DNA of 64,000 nucleotides from Buxus sempervirens (taxonomy: Eukaryota; Streptophyta; Magnoliopsida; Buxales; Buxaceae), in the NCBI GenBank assembly GCA_947561395.2, contig OX387195.1, positions 27,357,126 to 27,421,125 of the forward strand. Reading direction: 5' to 3'. Below, piece by piece: positions 1 to 13,815 of the stretch (position 1 is its first letter; each line of letters opens with the position of its first letter). Below the pieces are notes generated by a model that was not told the DNA's origin, made no database searches, and saw only the letters and a list, made by a program, of their open reading frames with translations. A program made the position numbers and the translations under genes.

Positions 1-2427
1 TGGCCACTTCGACAGGCATCCTAAACAAAGATATGAAATAAACTGGAAGGTTGACTAGAACTACTTTAATGAGCGTAATTCTGCCCCTAGAGCCAAATAA
101 TTCCTTTTCCACCCAGCCAATCTCTTTTCAATCCTTTCTATCATAGGATTCAAAAGACAACCATCCTAGGTGAGCCAGCTAAATCGAGACCAAGGTAAGA
201 CATGGGTCACGAACCCACCCCACATCCTAAAGATGAAGCAAAGGCCCTAACCATCTCATTTGAAACATTTACTCTTGTAATTGAACTCTTTTCCCAATAA
301 ACTCTCAATCTCGAAACTAACTCAAACGAGTTCAGAACACATCACACCCAATGAATCTGATCGCTAGATGCATCAATAAAAAGTATGGTATCATCTGCAA
401 ATTGAAGATGAGACACCTCCAATGCATCTAACCCCTCACGAACTTGGAACCCCTTAATCAGCTCTTTTTCATTTGCAGTCTCAATGAAACAACTTAACGT
501 CCCCAACTTGTGAAAAAAGGAATGAGGAAAGAGGGTCACCTTCCCTAAGGCCTTCTAGAAGATGGGAATAGACAGGATACTGAGCCATTTAACAAAAAGG
601 AAAATTCTACCAAACTGACACATCCTTTCACCCACCTTCTCCATCTAACACCAAATCCTTTCCAACTTCTAAGCTAAAATAGAGTCAATGAAATCCCATT
701 CTACTCGATCATAAGCCTTCTCCAAATCAAGCTTATACACTAAACCTGAATGTCTCGATTTCTTTCTACTTTCAACACATTCATTAGCAATCAAAACACA
801 ATCCAAAATCTGCATATCCTCAATAAAAGCACTTTGAAATAGGGATACAATCAATTGGATAATTTTTTCAACCTATCAGCCAAAACTTTGGCAATGATCT
901 TATAGAGGCTAGTAGTGAGACTAATAGCCCCCCCCCCCCCCGGCGTCAAAAAACATTTGTTGTTTTATTAATCACCCCATGGTCAAAAAATTCCTGAAAA
1001 ACCAACAATAACTCATTTTTAATCAACTTCCAATGACGCTGGTAGAAAGCCAAAGTAAAACCATCGGGACCAGGGGCTTTGTCACCCTCAGGGCAAAAAC
1101 TGCCATTTTTATTTCCTCCATTTCAGATTTCCTTTCCGAACATCTCACTTGGTCCTCTCCCAATCTCTGGCACACCCCCCATCTTTCAATAAAAATTTAT
1201 ACTTTGTCTCAAATTTGAATAAAAATGTACAAGCGCCTGCTCTATAGCCAAAGGAGATTCCAACACTGCCCCATCCACTTGCACCCTTACTATGGAATGT
1301 ATAGCTCTTTGAATGTTTGCTAATTTGTGAATAAATCTGGTATTACTATCCCCAATTTTCAACCAAAGAGCTTTGGACTTTTGATGCCATGAAATCTCTT
1401 CCATCTTAACAATCTTATCAAATTCTACCTTCAATTCCTGTCCATGTAATCTTTTCGCTGCCTCTAAAGGTCTCGATTCTTCCAGCCTATCCAACACCTC
1501 TATTTTGTCCATTAAAACATTCATATTATGATTAACTACCCCAAATTTATCCCGACTCCAGGCTTTGATGTGTGTTTTGAACCCCCTTAACCCTTTAAGA
1601 AAACGAAAACCAGCCCACCCCATTGTTTTAGCATCTTCTTCACCCCACAAATCCTTGATCAGATTAAAAAAAGATTGATTAGACAACAACATATTTTCAA
1701 ATCTAAACGATCTAGTTCCATTAGGTGGAGGTTTTGTAGATACCAATATGGGACAATGATCAAAAATGGGTCTAGGCAATAAAATTTGTGAAATACATGA
1801 GAAGTGGTTCTCCCACGCAGCATAAGCTAGAAACCTATCCAAACTAGCACACACTAGGTTCTTGAAAATTAGACCAGGTATAAGCACCTTCTTTAAGAGG
1901 AAAGTCCATCAACTCACAATTTCTGATCCACACATTAAATTTCCTCATACTCTTGGTGACCCTTCATGATCCTCCTTTTTCTCTACAAACCTAACCACAT
2001 TGAAATCCCCCATCACCAACCAAGGAACATGCAAGCTAGAACATGATTGCTCCAGTTCTTTCCAAAAATCCTCTCTTCCTCTAGGTCTACATGGACCATG
2101 CACCCGAGATAAGCAGCATTTAAACCCATCTTGAACTGATCCAAAGGCTACCTTGATGGAAAAAGACCCCACCGACTGAGATTCAACCACAACTGAGCAA
2201 ACATCCCATATAATCAAAAGGCCCCCCGCAAATCCCACAGATGGCAATGCTACCAAACTCCTATCCCTGTCACCCCAAATTCTTATTATTAAAGATCTGC
2301 CCACCACTTCTTTTTTCGTTTCAGAATTAATGTCAACATCAGGTTTAATACGACAGCGAAAATCCTTCAAAGCCCTATGTTTGGCAATGCTGCCCAACCC
2401 TCTAATGTTCCATGATATTACTTTCAT
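1..2427 (-). mobile_element. Degenerate L1-type LINE: AP endonuclease plus reverse transcriptase
   Basis: This is a broken non-LTR retrotransposon read on the minus strand. Its ATG is at 2427-2425, and the first segment (to about 1945) is the N-terminal half of an apurinic endonuclease, with WNIRGLG, a GGLLIIWD block and PWLVMGDFN. A second segment (1887-1186) carries the end of the endonuclease with a FDHCPI motif (usually SDH) and the linker WLKIGDSNTRFIH. The reverse transcriptase follows in pieces: GDKAPGPDGF near 1090-1050, LVYKLDLEKAYDRVEWDF near 750-690, and QFADDT near 410-395. The sequence at 100-1 reads SRGRITLIKVVLVNLP, so the element continues off the left edge. Frameshifts, stops and small deletions separate the pieces, so it is not active. 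A homopolymer of about 15 G (minus strand) sits at about 929-943 inside the RT region. Confidence 0.88.
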
Positions 2428-2486
2428 TGGGAACTAATGACCCCTCCTGTATCTCCTAAAACACTCTTCTTCCGTTCGTTTCATCT

Positions 2487-4655
2487 CAAATTGCATGAGA
2501 TGGTTGGTTTTCAGTTATACTTAATGACCCTTATAAAGGTTTCTTCAAGGCTTCTAGAGGCTTAAGGCAAGGGTGTCCTCTGGCTACTCTCCTTTTCATT
2601 TTGGGTGCAGAAGTTTTAAGTAGAGGCTTGTTCAATGCTTTTGACGTTGGTCATATTAGTTATTTTTCTCATCCCAAAGGCAATCCCCGTATCTCTCACC
2701 TTCTATATGCGGATGAAATTCTTATTTTTCTTAACAGGAGGAAATTTTCTATATTTGCTTTGTCCATTTTTCTGGTTGATTATTGTGCTTCATCTGGGGC
2801 AGCTTATTAATCAAAGGCAGAGCTGTTATTTGGTTGGCAAGTCAATGAGCCCTTCTCGAATCCACATCATTTCATCTTGTTTGGATTTCAACTGGAAACC
2901 ATTTCCAATCACTTATTTAAGTGCTCCACTTTATTGTGGAAGGCTCAAACTTCATTTACTTGATTCTCTGGTTTCTAAATTTTGGAACAAAATTGCAGGT
3001 TGGAAGGTGCAGTTTGGAAGGGCCATTTATTGTCTCATGGTGTGAAACTTATCCTACACCGACATGTTCTTTCTAGCATGCCTCTATTCCTCATGTCAGC
3101 CATGCACATCCTTCAAGCTATTCTATCCCGTCCAAATAGTTTCTTCTCTAACTTCTTCTGGGTGAATTGGATGGTAAACCCAAAACAAATTGGATTACTT
3201 GGCCAAAAATTTGTAGACCTTTTTCCAAATGTGGCTTGGATATTCAAAAGTTGAACGTTATACTACATATTTTTTGCTTGAAGCAAGCTTGGAGAATAAT
3301 TGAGAGTAAATCTCTTTGGGCTAGCTAGATTCCTACATAATAAATACATGAAGTCTCAACATAATTTTCAATTATGCCCTTCTCAACTCGACATGAAGCT
3401 TTGGTGCCAAATTTCTAAACATTTCTCTCTTGTTAAGGCTTCTTCTCTTTGGCTAACTGGGAAAGGTGAAATTAACTTCAAAAAGGATCCTTGGCTGCAA
3501 GATTTTTCCCCTTTTATGCTGGACTCTCTAAATGACAATCTTTTAGTCAAAGACTTTCTAGGCAACAGCCTCCCTTTCCATTTCAATCCAGATTTTCTCA
3601 AAATTCAATTTCAGGGTTCTGTTAATCAAGTTGGGCACCTTTACTTTCATAAAGACAGATTGATTTGGAAGCCTTCTACCTCAGGAATTTTCTCTCTTAA
3701 ATCGGCATATGAGCTTGCTGTAACTCATTTACAATCCTTTAGTTTTTGGAAGTTGATCTGGTGCAAATATATTCCAAAGGAGATATCCATCTTAGTTTAG
3801 AAGGCTCTCTATAATGCTTTGCTGGTGGACTCTCTCATTCAAGACGTTGCCATTCCTTTGGCTTCTAAGTGCCATTGTTGTTCTTTAAATAATGTACAAT
3901 CCTTGGATCACCTTTTTCACCAACAATGAGCTGGCATCTCAGATTTGGTTCTTCTTCAGCAATATCATGGCTCTCTTAGATCTCTTTTCAGGTTTCGCCA
4001 TATCCTTGTTCCTTGCTCTATTACCTGGGAAATCTGGATGGAACAAAATAGGACTTTTGATAAGTCATCTTTATCTGTTGAAAGATTGGTCGCAAAAATT
4101 CTGCATTCCATAAAGGACTAGTCTCATCTTTTTAAGCCAAAGAGATCTCCTTTATCTGAGGAATTATTCCTTAATCCCTTAGGCCTTTTTCTTCTGCTGT
4201 TCATTCACAACCATCTTTACTCATCCTCGAATGGAGACCACCCCCTTCAGGCATTTTGAAGCTTAATATTGATGGATCCTCTCTTGGAAATCTAGGGCCA
4301 GGTGGCGGCGGTGGAATTATCAGGGATTCCTATGGTAATGTTGTATTGGCCTTTTCATAGTTTTTTCACTATTGTCCAAACAATGAAGCTAAAGCAAGAG
4401 CTCTCCTTTTTGGTCAGAATTATGCCTCCTCCATTGTGTTTGTCCTCTTCAGATTGAAACTAACTCAAAGAACTTACTTCATTACCTCCGAGATTCTACT
4501 AAAAGCCCTTGGAAAATCTCTTACTGGCTTCTAAAAGTTAAGTCTCTCCTTCCATCTATAAATTCCATTCATCAAATCTTATAGAGAGATCAATTTAGTG
4601 GCTAACTTCCTAGCTAAACAAGGTGCACATGGATATTCTTCCACTTATTAGTCAA
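2487..4655 (+). mobile_element. Degenerate LINE 3' half: RT, zf-RVT and RNase H
   Basis: A second LINE fragment lies on the plus strand, immediately divergent from the minus-strand copy. It starts mid reverse transcriptase: SRGLRQGCPLATLLF near 2547-2590 and HLLYADEILIF near 2698-2730. It then runs through the RT connection (KFWNKIAGWK, SSMPLFLMSAM) to the zinc-ribbon zf-RVT region (GIFSLKSAYELA near 3690, KCHCCS near 3868). It ends in an RNase H domain of the plant RVT_3 type: LKLNIDGSSLGNLGPGGGGG near 4258-4315, NNEAKARALLFG near 4378-4415, and INLVANFLAKQG near 4588-4625. Several frameshifts and stops break it. The RNase H domain places it in the plant LINE group that carries a C-terminal RNase H. 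Confidence 0.87.
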
Positions 4656-7600
4656 CGATATAGCTTTTCAGTCAGAACAAAAACTTATAAACCTCGTCTA
4701 GTTTGTTTTGATCCTAGATCCATATAAAACTCAACTTGAGATGCATTTATCCATGAATCCACCTGCCACCGCTCCTTTTTAAATTAATATTTTGAATATC
4801 ACTTCCATCATCTTATGCACGTGTGAGAATCACTTGCCTTAATGTTAGTGACAATGAGGTGGGATTAGAACTACTTTCAAGTAGCCGCTCTTTCGGAACT
4901 AGCCTATTACATGCTTTCGCCATTTGATGAATTAATACGACGGTCAATTTCCTAGCTTGAACCAAGGATACTTTTGCCTTCTGCTTAAACCCTCTAACTT
5001 GGCTACTTGCTCAAACTCCATCAATAAATTCTCGACATTTAGTACTCCTTAAAGTCGATTCACCCCTTTCATCCCTATTATGCATCTTTCTAATCTTCTC
5101 CGAGAACATTTTCACATCCACATACCAAAACACCTTCATCTATTCTAAGTTTTAATGGCCTTGTTCAAGCCCTTCAATTTTACCTAGAATACATTATTAA
5201 GATTCCCAAAGAAAACCATCTATGACCACCATCCATCCACTTTCATTATAAAATTGCTATCCTCCAGCCACATACACTCAAACCTAAATTATGTAGCATT
5301 CTTAGACCCCCTCCTAACACTCCAAAACACTATGTATATCATGTAGAGGAGATCTCAACAACAATATATCATCTACTACAACAATCTATTCTAAAAACAT
5401 AAAATGAATACACTTTTCAACCTAGATAAAGATGAACTACCTTAGCTGCTAGATCATGTGAAATCAAAGCCCCTTAATGGCACACATCCACCAAGGCATC
5501 TCTACAAATAAATCTATATAGCCCTTCATTGAAGAGGAATAAGTAGTTGCAACCCGGTCTCACTGTTTCAAATCATATCACATTAAACTGCCATGGATGT
5601 AACATGGTCTCTTCCACTATCTTATGATTTCCTCTAACTCCTCTCACATCTCATGACACCTTTGTCTCACATCTTCAGACTATACTTCCTCCAGCCACCC
5701 TAACCACCATCAATAAAGAGAACATCATCGATCACCTTTGCAAAATTTTGAAAAGCTTATTCTTTCACCAAATAGAAAAAAAAAACATCCTGTTGTCCTT
5801 ACAATGAGCACTAGCACCCAACCGACATTTATAATCCAAAATTTCATCCTATGCTTAACATCTGGCATTTTTTTTTCTTTTACTTGTGAAAGAAACTACA
5901 CTAGCATTTCAATATTTCCAATACTAGCTTAAGAACAAACCACTTCTCCAACAAATTTTAAACACCTTATAATCCATGAAATCCATCATCACTTATCTAT
6001 TGTAATCACAAGATGTCCTTGTTAAAGTAACTTGGATCTACTCTCATTCAAAACAATTTCCCAGCAATTTATGGACTACTTTCAATTTTTATAAACAATG
6101 CCATAGACTCACCTACAAACCTATTGCAAGAAAGCAACTGAAACTACCAAGTTCCAATATCTTATTTATCACCCATTTCAAAACATACATCAATCATTAC
6201 TAGAATACCGCATCTTGTGAATCTACCAGAGCTTACAATTCCTCATACATCCTCTTAAAACCACCTTTCTTGTATTTTCCTTTGAAATTTTAATCAGGTC
6301 GTGGCTTTAACTATTCCAACAAAATAATTTCTAGTGGCACACCAAAAGAAATTTAACACTATATCTCCATTTGGTTTATTCACTTATGTCCAAACAACCT
6401 CCATCTTCCTTTGCTAACTCCATCCTTAGCTTTTGAAGAATATTACCCTATACATTTCAAAACCACCAAACTGTTTATTCTCTTCCAATCTTGTATCCAA
6501 ACCTTAAAAACAACTAGTTGCTTAAGCTCCATTTTTTAGTATTAATACACCAATTCCTCATTTAGACCTAGAATTGGAAGCAAATAAGCTAGTCAGGGGT
6601 ATAGACACAACAAATTACGTATTATTGCCCTTTACTTCCACCGTTACTACTACCTCAAAGAGAGAACTAACAACTCAAGAAAATCTTTCAACCTGCACAT
6701 ATTTTCTCTATATTTGTTTCAACAAACATCTAATTAGGATCAAAACTTACTAAATCTCCACCATCCTTAGCGCAAAAATTCATGTTTGGATATTCCAATG
6801 CCATTAGATGGTCCCCCCTCTCCCCGATATTCAAATGCCATTAAATTGTTTTCCACACTCGATTATTTCAAACATCAAGGATTTTCCTCTTTGGCATGTT
6901 CTACCAAGATATGTTGTAATCTAGAAATTTGAATGATCATTAGTACTCACTTTCTTCAAGTGCACTATCTTTAACAAAGGTTGACTCAAAAGTTCTACAG
7001 CAATTAAACATGTGGATGCATTGCATAGTCAACAATCTTTGAGCCCGCTTTTTACTTAGAACAAATACTTACAAACCAGGTCTAGTTTGTTTTTATCCTA
7101 GATCCATATGGCAACATGAGATGCAATTTATCCATGAATCCACCTACAATTCACTGCACCTTTTAAAATAAGTACTTTGAATAGCACTTCCCTCGTCTTA
7201 TGCACATGTTAGAATCACTTACCTTGATGTTAGCATTATAATTGAAAAGTTTACCAAATCAAGTAAATAGTCTACAATAATTAAATGATATTTTTCCATA
7301 GAAATATAGAGGCAACCTTATTCCAATTTCTTTCAAATGCATTGACAACAAAAATATGGTGCCTTAATATTTTGGCGAAACCTTATTCAAATAAGCTGAG
7401 TATTGATTATCAAAATTATGCAAGGTGGAGGGGGGCTCTCCTACTTAGATTCTTGACAAGAATGTAGATGCACCTTCCTTTTTATTTTTTGATTAATTTT
7501 AATATTACCCCAACACAATTTCTTGAAATACCTCATCACACTGTATATTTAGTGGTAGCCTAAAATCCCTAATCCACACTGTAGATGCACCTTTATTCTT

Positions 7601-10600
7601 ATAACTGGGTGTCTCAAATTGATTTCTTCATATAAATGCACCACCATATGGGTGCCCAAAAACGATGAAAATAGATGTTCCACATTATACCGCAAATTCC
7701 AGCTATAAGAATCTAAGTCCACCATTACTTTCAAACCAAAAATCTCTCTCTCTCCCAAATTGAGCTTCAGTCCAGGAACACCACCAAATCATTTTACAAA
7801 ATATATCCCAGCATCCTTAACCGCCCATGAGAATCTCAACATGATATCAATAATCTATGAATGAAAAATGTTATGCTTAGACCATTGGCGCTTAGATTGA
7901 AGCCCTCCAAAAGTTGCACCTTGCTGCCTTTTTAATATATCTACATGATTCCTCAAGCACTATAATAAAAAAAGGATAGTTTCCCTGCTTGACTCAATTA
8001 GAAGACACACAAAAACTTATGGTAACTCTATTCACCAAACTCGAAAAAAAAATTCAATTTAAACATTCCATAGTAGTTATGTAAATAAACCTAATTACAC
8101 GATGATACAACTTCAAATCCAGCTTATATATCAAACATGTGAGTACCATTTGGATCCCAAGATCCAGCCATTTAATTGACACCAACACATATCCAAAAAT
8201 TATCACCTTCCTACAAATGTCCTCCAAAATTATGAAATCAACCTTACGAAGGACTCAATTGTAAGAAACTTCCTTAGAATCCCCGCGAAATGGCTAGGTC
8301 ATAATATTCTTAGTGCTAATTATCTTCTACTTAGAACTATAAAACATTAAAGTGGCACTAGCACTCCTTTCAAGAATCGCCGCCTTAAGAACTAGCCTAT
8401 TACATGCTTTTGGCATTTGATGAATTAATACAACAGTTAATTCCCTAGCTTGAACAAACTAGACATTTGCCTCCTGCTTAACCCTTCTAACTTGGCTACT
8501 TGCTAGAACCTCATCAACATATTCCCGACATTCACCACTCCTTAAAATCAATTCATCCCTCTCATCCATATTATGCATCTTTCTACTCTTCTCCAAGACC
8601 TTTTTCACATCCACACTCCAAAACAGCTCCATCTATTCTAAGTTTTAATGGCCTTGTTCAAGCCCATCAATTTTCCCTAGAATAAATCACTTAGATTCCC
8701 AAAGAAAAACATCCATGACAACAATTCCTCCACTTTTGCTACAAAATTGATATCTTTCAGCTACATATACTGAATCCTGATTGTGCAGCCTTCTTAGACC
8801 TCTCCTAACACTCCAAAACACTATGTATATCATGTACAGGAGATATGGGCAACAATATAGCATCTAATATTAAAAATCTATTCTAAAAACATGAAATGAA
8901 TACTCTTTTCAAACTAGATAAAGATTAACTACCTTATATGCTAGATCATGTGAAATCAAAGCCACTTAATAACACATCCACCAAGTCATCTCCACAAATA
9001 AATCTATAAATCCTTCCATTGAAGAGGGATAAGTAGCCGCATCCTTATGTCGTTGTATTAAATCATATCACATTAAACTGCCACCAATGCAACATGGTTA
9101 CTTTCCACTATCTTCTAATTTCTTCCAACTCCTCTCACATTTCATGACACCTTGGTCCTATATCTCAAGACTCCATTTTCTCCGACCACCCTAACAACCA
9201 TCAATAAAGGGAACCTCATCAGTTACCTTTATAAGCTTTTGAAGCTTCTTTCACCCAAAAAAAAAAAAAACATCATACTAGCAGTATCATCCAATCTACA
9301 TTTATAATTCAAAATTTCACCTGATGCTTAAGATCTAGCATTTTTGTTTAATTGCGATATAAACTACACAACATTTCAATATTTCCAATACTGCCCCTAA
9401 ACAAAACTCACCTCCAACAAATTTTAAACACCTTATACTCCAAGAAATCCATTATCACTTATCTGTTTTTATCACTGTATGTGCTTGTTAAAGTAACCTG
9501 GATGTACTCTGATTCAAATCAATTTCTCAATTGACTTTCAATTATTATAAACGAAGCCATATACTCACCTACAAACCTATTGTAAGCCCATTAAACTACT
9601 AAACTACAATATCTTATTTATCACCCATTTCAAAACATCCATTGGCCATTACTAGATCTTGCGAATCTACTAGAGCTTACAACTGCCCATTCATCTTCTC
9701 CAAACCACCTCTCTGGAATTTTCATTTGAAATTTTAATGAAGTCATGGCTCTAACTATTCCAACAAAATGATTTCTAGCGGCTCACCACATGAAATTCAA
9801 TACTATCTCTCCATGATTCCCTTATGTCCAAACAACTTCCACCTTCCTTTGCTAACTCCATCCTTAGATTTTGAAGAATAGTACCATGTACATTTCCACA
9901 AATTCCACCAACTTTCTACTCACCTACAATCTTCTATCCACCATAAAAATAGCTAGATGCTACTTAAGCTCTATTCTTCTAGTGTTAACATACCAATTCC
10001 TCATTTAGACCTAGAACGAGAAGCAAATAAGCTAGTCAAGGGTAAAGATATACATATTATTGCCCTTTAGCTCCTACTTTACTACTATCCTTTAAGAGAG
10101 AATTGACACTCCAAGAAAAACTTTCAACCTGCACATATTTGCTTTGTGTTTGTTCCTTTGTTCCAACAAACTTCTAATCAGGATCAAAACCTACTAAATC
10201 TCCAGCATCCATATCGAAATTTGTTCAAACATCAAGGATTTTCCTCTCTCGCCCCAGTTCTACCAGGATATGTTTCAATCTAGAAATTTGAATGATCATT
10301 GGCACTCTCTTTTTTCAAGTGGACTACCTAATCAAAGGTCAACTCAAAAGTCCAACAGCAGTTAAACATGAGGATGCAAAGCATTGTCAACGATCTTTGA
10401 GCCCAATTTTCATTTAGAACAAAAACTTACAAACCTGGTTTAGTTTGTTTTGATCCTAGATCCATGTGGAACTCAATATGAGATACATTTATCCACAAAT
10501 CAACCTGCTATTCACCACTCCATTTTAAATGAATATTATGAGTAGCACTCCCCTCATCTTATGCACCAGTGTGAATCCGTTCCCTTAATGTTGGTATCAT

Positions 10601-10900
10601 CTTTGAAAAGTTTAACCAACTAAGTAGGAAGTTTTCAATAACTATATGATATTTTCTTGTAGATATATGGTGGCGCCCTTTTTATAGTTTATTTCAAATG
10701 CTTTGATAACACACAAAAATTGGCACCTTAATTTTTGGCCCCACCATATTCAAATAAGCTGAGTATTGATTATCAAAATTATGCAAAGTGGAGCGGGGAT
10801 ATCCTACTTAGATTATTCACAAGGAATGGAGAAGCACCTTCCTCTTGATATTCAGATTAATTTTAATATAACCTCCACCCAATTTCTTGATTGATCAGTT
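4640..10900. repeat. Three partial copies of a ~3.36-kb tandem repeat
   Basis: Long blocks recur in the same order and orientation. A landmark containing GATCCTAGATCCATAT/G occurs near 4710, 7095 and 10452. The block with AACTAGCCTATTACATGCTTT occurs near 4897 and 8390. The block TCAAATAAGCTGAGTATTGA occurs near 7387 and 10749. The spacing between the two better copies is about 3.36 kb. The first copy (4640-7020) lacks the ~1.1-kb part that follows the landmark in the second copy (7020-10380), and the third (10380-10900) is only a beginning. Copies differ by many substitutions and indels, so the duplication is old. No convincing coding sequence is visible; short ORFs are not shared between copies. 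It may be an old retrotransposon body, but I cannot assign a family. Confidence 0.75.
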
Positions 10901-11180
10901 CTAGTAGTTCTCTACTCTTTTGGTCAAATCTCTGGTGGAGGAGCTCTACTCTTTCTCACAGATATCCCAAGCTCATTCGTATTAGATTGATTTTGGAACC
11001 TTTGGTGTCTGATTTGTGAATGTAGATGCACCTTCCTCTTTATTTTCAGATTCATTTCAAGATAACCTCCACCCATTTTCTTCCAGGATCTATGTTGGCA
11101 CTTCTCAACTCTTTTGGTCAGATCTTTGAGAGGAGGAGCTCTACTCATTCTATAGATATCCCAAGCTCTTTCGTATTAGA
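10880..11180. repeat. 194-bp direct duplication
   Basis: The segment around GATATCCCAAGCTC at 10961 recurs at 11155, a period of 194 bp. Flanking text is shared as well, including ACTCTTTTGGTCA, GAGGAGCTCTACTC and TTCGTATTAGATTGATTTT. It links the 3.36-kb repeat to the LINE tail that follows. No gene is visible. Confidence 0.7.
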
Positions 11181-11600
11181 TTGATTTTTGAAACCTTATT
11201 GTCTGACATCCTTTTCAAAAATCCCATTGGTATTAATTGGAATCTTCAATTCCATCGTGATCTCCACCCACCAAGAATGAATGAGTCAGGTTTTCTAAGG
11301 GTGGACCTTAGCTCAATATCTCTTAAACCTAAACTTCCTAGTTGTCACAATTGGACCCTTTCCTCTTGTAAATTTTTCTCGTCTAGTTCCATTTTTGAGT
11401 ACCATTGTACACCATTGGATACCTCATCTACCTCATTTCCTCCAAAACTTTTGTGTAAGTCTCCAGCCACTGCTAAAGTTAGAGCCTTTATTTGGACTGC
11501 ATTTCATAACGGCATCAACACTTTAAAAAATCTTAAAAGGAGGAGGAATTTTCTAGCTATCTTGCCCAACCCGTGCAATGCCTCAAAGATGGGGAGTCAC
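11181..11600 (+). mobile_element. LINE 3' fragment (zf-RVT region)
   Basis: A plus-strand open stretch contains KLLCKSPATAKVRAFIWTAF followed by HNGINTLKNLKRR and a short PNPC segment. This is the pattern of the zinc-binding RT-associated region (zf-RVT) near the end of plant LINE ORF2. The typical family text is a K-PxKVKxFxW core followed by INTxxxLxRR. Upstream the frame reads SSSIFEYHCTPLD, similar to the sequence preceding zf-RVT. The fragment is short, with neither RT nor RNase H attached, and is a dead remnant. Confidence 0.7.
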
Positions 11601-12171
11601 GAATCACATCATGCTTCATTGACGAATGGCAAGATTCCTACAGTCTTATCTCTTAAGTTGCTCAAGGATGAATAGGGTTTTCCCAACTACCTCCATACTA
11701 CGTCTTATATAGCTAAGGAGAGCAAAATTCTTGAGAACCAAAAATGACAGAGTAAAAAATATCTCCACGAATCAGCTTCAGTAAGCATGCTTTACTACCA
11801 CAATAATTAAAATGAAAAGGTGAGAATCTCAAACCTCTTGTTCTCCACACCTGGGCACCAAAATGATTGTTCTCTAATTGCATTTCACTTTCCAGTTCAG
11901 GCTCAAAAATTTTGCACCAATTTTTCTTGATATCAGAGGAATAGCCTGGTGCATGATGTGATATAGAACCTACTGTTATAGAATTTTAAGGATTGAGAAA
12001 AAAGAATCCATTTCCTATCAGGAGGCTAACTATAGAAAACTTTACCTCATGTTGTTGCCATTGCGATTATGTTCACGTCCATTTTGTACATATCTTATAC
12101 AGAATCACTCTCCTCAAATAACAAAAACTCTTGAAGGTCATAAAATTCATGAAGCAACTCAAAGATTCCAA

Positions 12172-12414
12172 TTATAAAGGACAAAGAACTACAGAATTTT
12201 GACTAAATAAAAAGATGCAATCGAAAACTCCCAATTCATTTAGAGATTTTTTGACAATGTCACCAATAACAACCAAAGAATCATCCTCATCATAAAAATT
12301 CAATAACCACCAATGTCGGGTCAGCGACACAAATCTTGTCTCCACCCCACTCTTAACAAAATCATCACTGCAGTTGATTGAAATTTTTGTAAGCCTTGTT
12401 TTATTTGCCATCAA
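12172..12414 (-). pseudogene. Copy of the satellite reading frame
   Basis: This copy of the 870-bp unit frame runs about 80 residues from MMANKTRLTKIS through WWLLNFYDEDDSLVVIGD to LFSQNSVVLCPL and then stops. It matches the frame at 13816-14184 closely except for scattered substitutions. Function is unknown and expression is doubtful. Confidence 0.35.
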
Positions 12415-13815
12415 CAGATCACATCTAAAAAAAATGTGCCAATCACCTCCATACTAAAACTAAAACTTATACAGCAAAGAAAAGCACTATTCTTGCAAAC
12501 CAAAAACGAAAGAGTAAAAAATATCTCCACTTATCAGCTTTAGTAAGCCTGCTTTGCTACCTCAACAATTAAGATAAACACCTTGAAATTTTAAAATATA
12601 TTCAAATTAGAACAAATATCTAGATTACTTGAGAGGCCTGAATTAAATCACAAAATGAAAATCGCATTGTCACAAATATCGTGGGAATAAAAGGTGAGAA
12701 ATCTCAAACCTCTTGTTCTCCACACCTTGGCACAAAAATGATTGTTCTCTTATTGCTTTTCACTTTCCACTTCAGGCTCAAAAAATTTTCACCAATTTTT
12801 CTTGTTATTAGAGGAATAGCCTGGTGCATGATGTGATAGATAACTTACTGTTATATAATTTTAAGGGATGAGCAAAAAGAATCCATTTCCTATTAGGAGG
12901 TTAACGATAGAAAACTTTACCACATATCGTCACCATTCCGATCATGTTCAGGTGCATTTTGTTCAAATCTTAAACTGAATCATTCTCCCCAAACAACAGA
13001 AACTCTTGAAGGTCATAAAATTCATGAAGCAACTCAAAGATTCCAATTATAAAGGATACTGAAGTAAAGAATTTTGACTAAATAAAAAGATGCAATCGAA
13101 AACTCCCAATTCATTGAGAGATTTTGTGACAGTCACCAATAACAGCCAACAGATCATCCTCATCATAAAAATTCAATAACCACCAATGTCGTGTGAGCGA
13201 CACAAATCTTGTCTCCACCCCATTCCTAATAAAATCATCACTGCAGTTGATTGAAATTTTTGTAAACCCTCGTTTATTTGCCATCAATAGATCACATCTA
13301 GAAAAAATGTGCCAATCACCTCCATACTAAAACTTATACAACTAAGAAGAGCACTAATCTTGCAAGCAAAAAATGAAAGAATAAAAAATATCTCCACTTA
13401 TCAGCTTTAGTAAGCCTGCTTTGCTACCTCAATAATTATGATGAACAACTTGACAATTTAAAAATATATTCAAGCCAGAACAAATATCTAGATTACTTGA
13501 AAGGCCTGAATTAAATATCAAAATGAACATCTCAGTGTCACCAATATCATGGGAATAAAATGTGAGAAATCTAAAACCTCTTGTTCTCCACACCTGGGCA
13601 CCAAAATGATTGTTCTCTTATTGCTTTTCACTTTCCACTTCAGGCTCAAAAATTTTGCACCAATTTTTCTTGTTATCGGAGGAATAGCCTGGTGCATGAT
13701 GTGATACATAACCTACTGTCATAGAATTTTAAGGGATGAGCAAAAAGAATCTATTTCCTAACAGGAGGTTAACCATAGAAAACTTTACTTCATATCGTTG
13801 CCATTGCGATTATGT

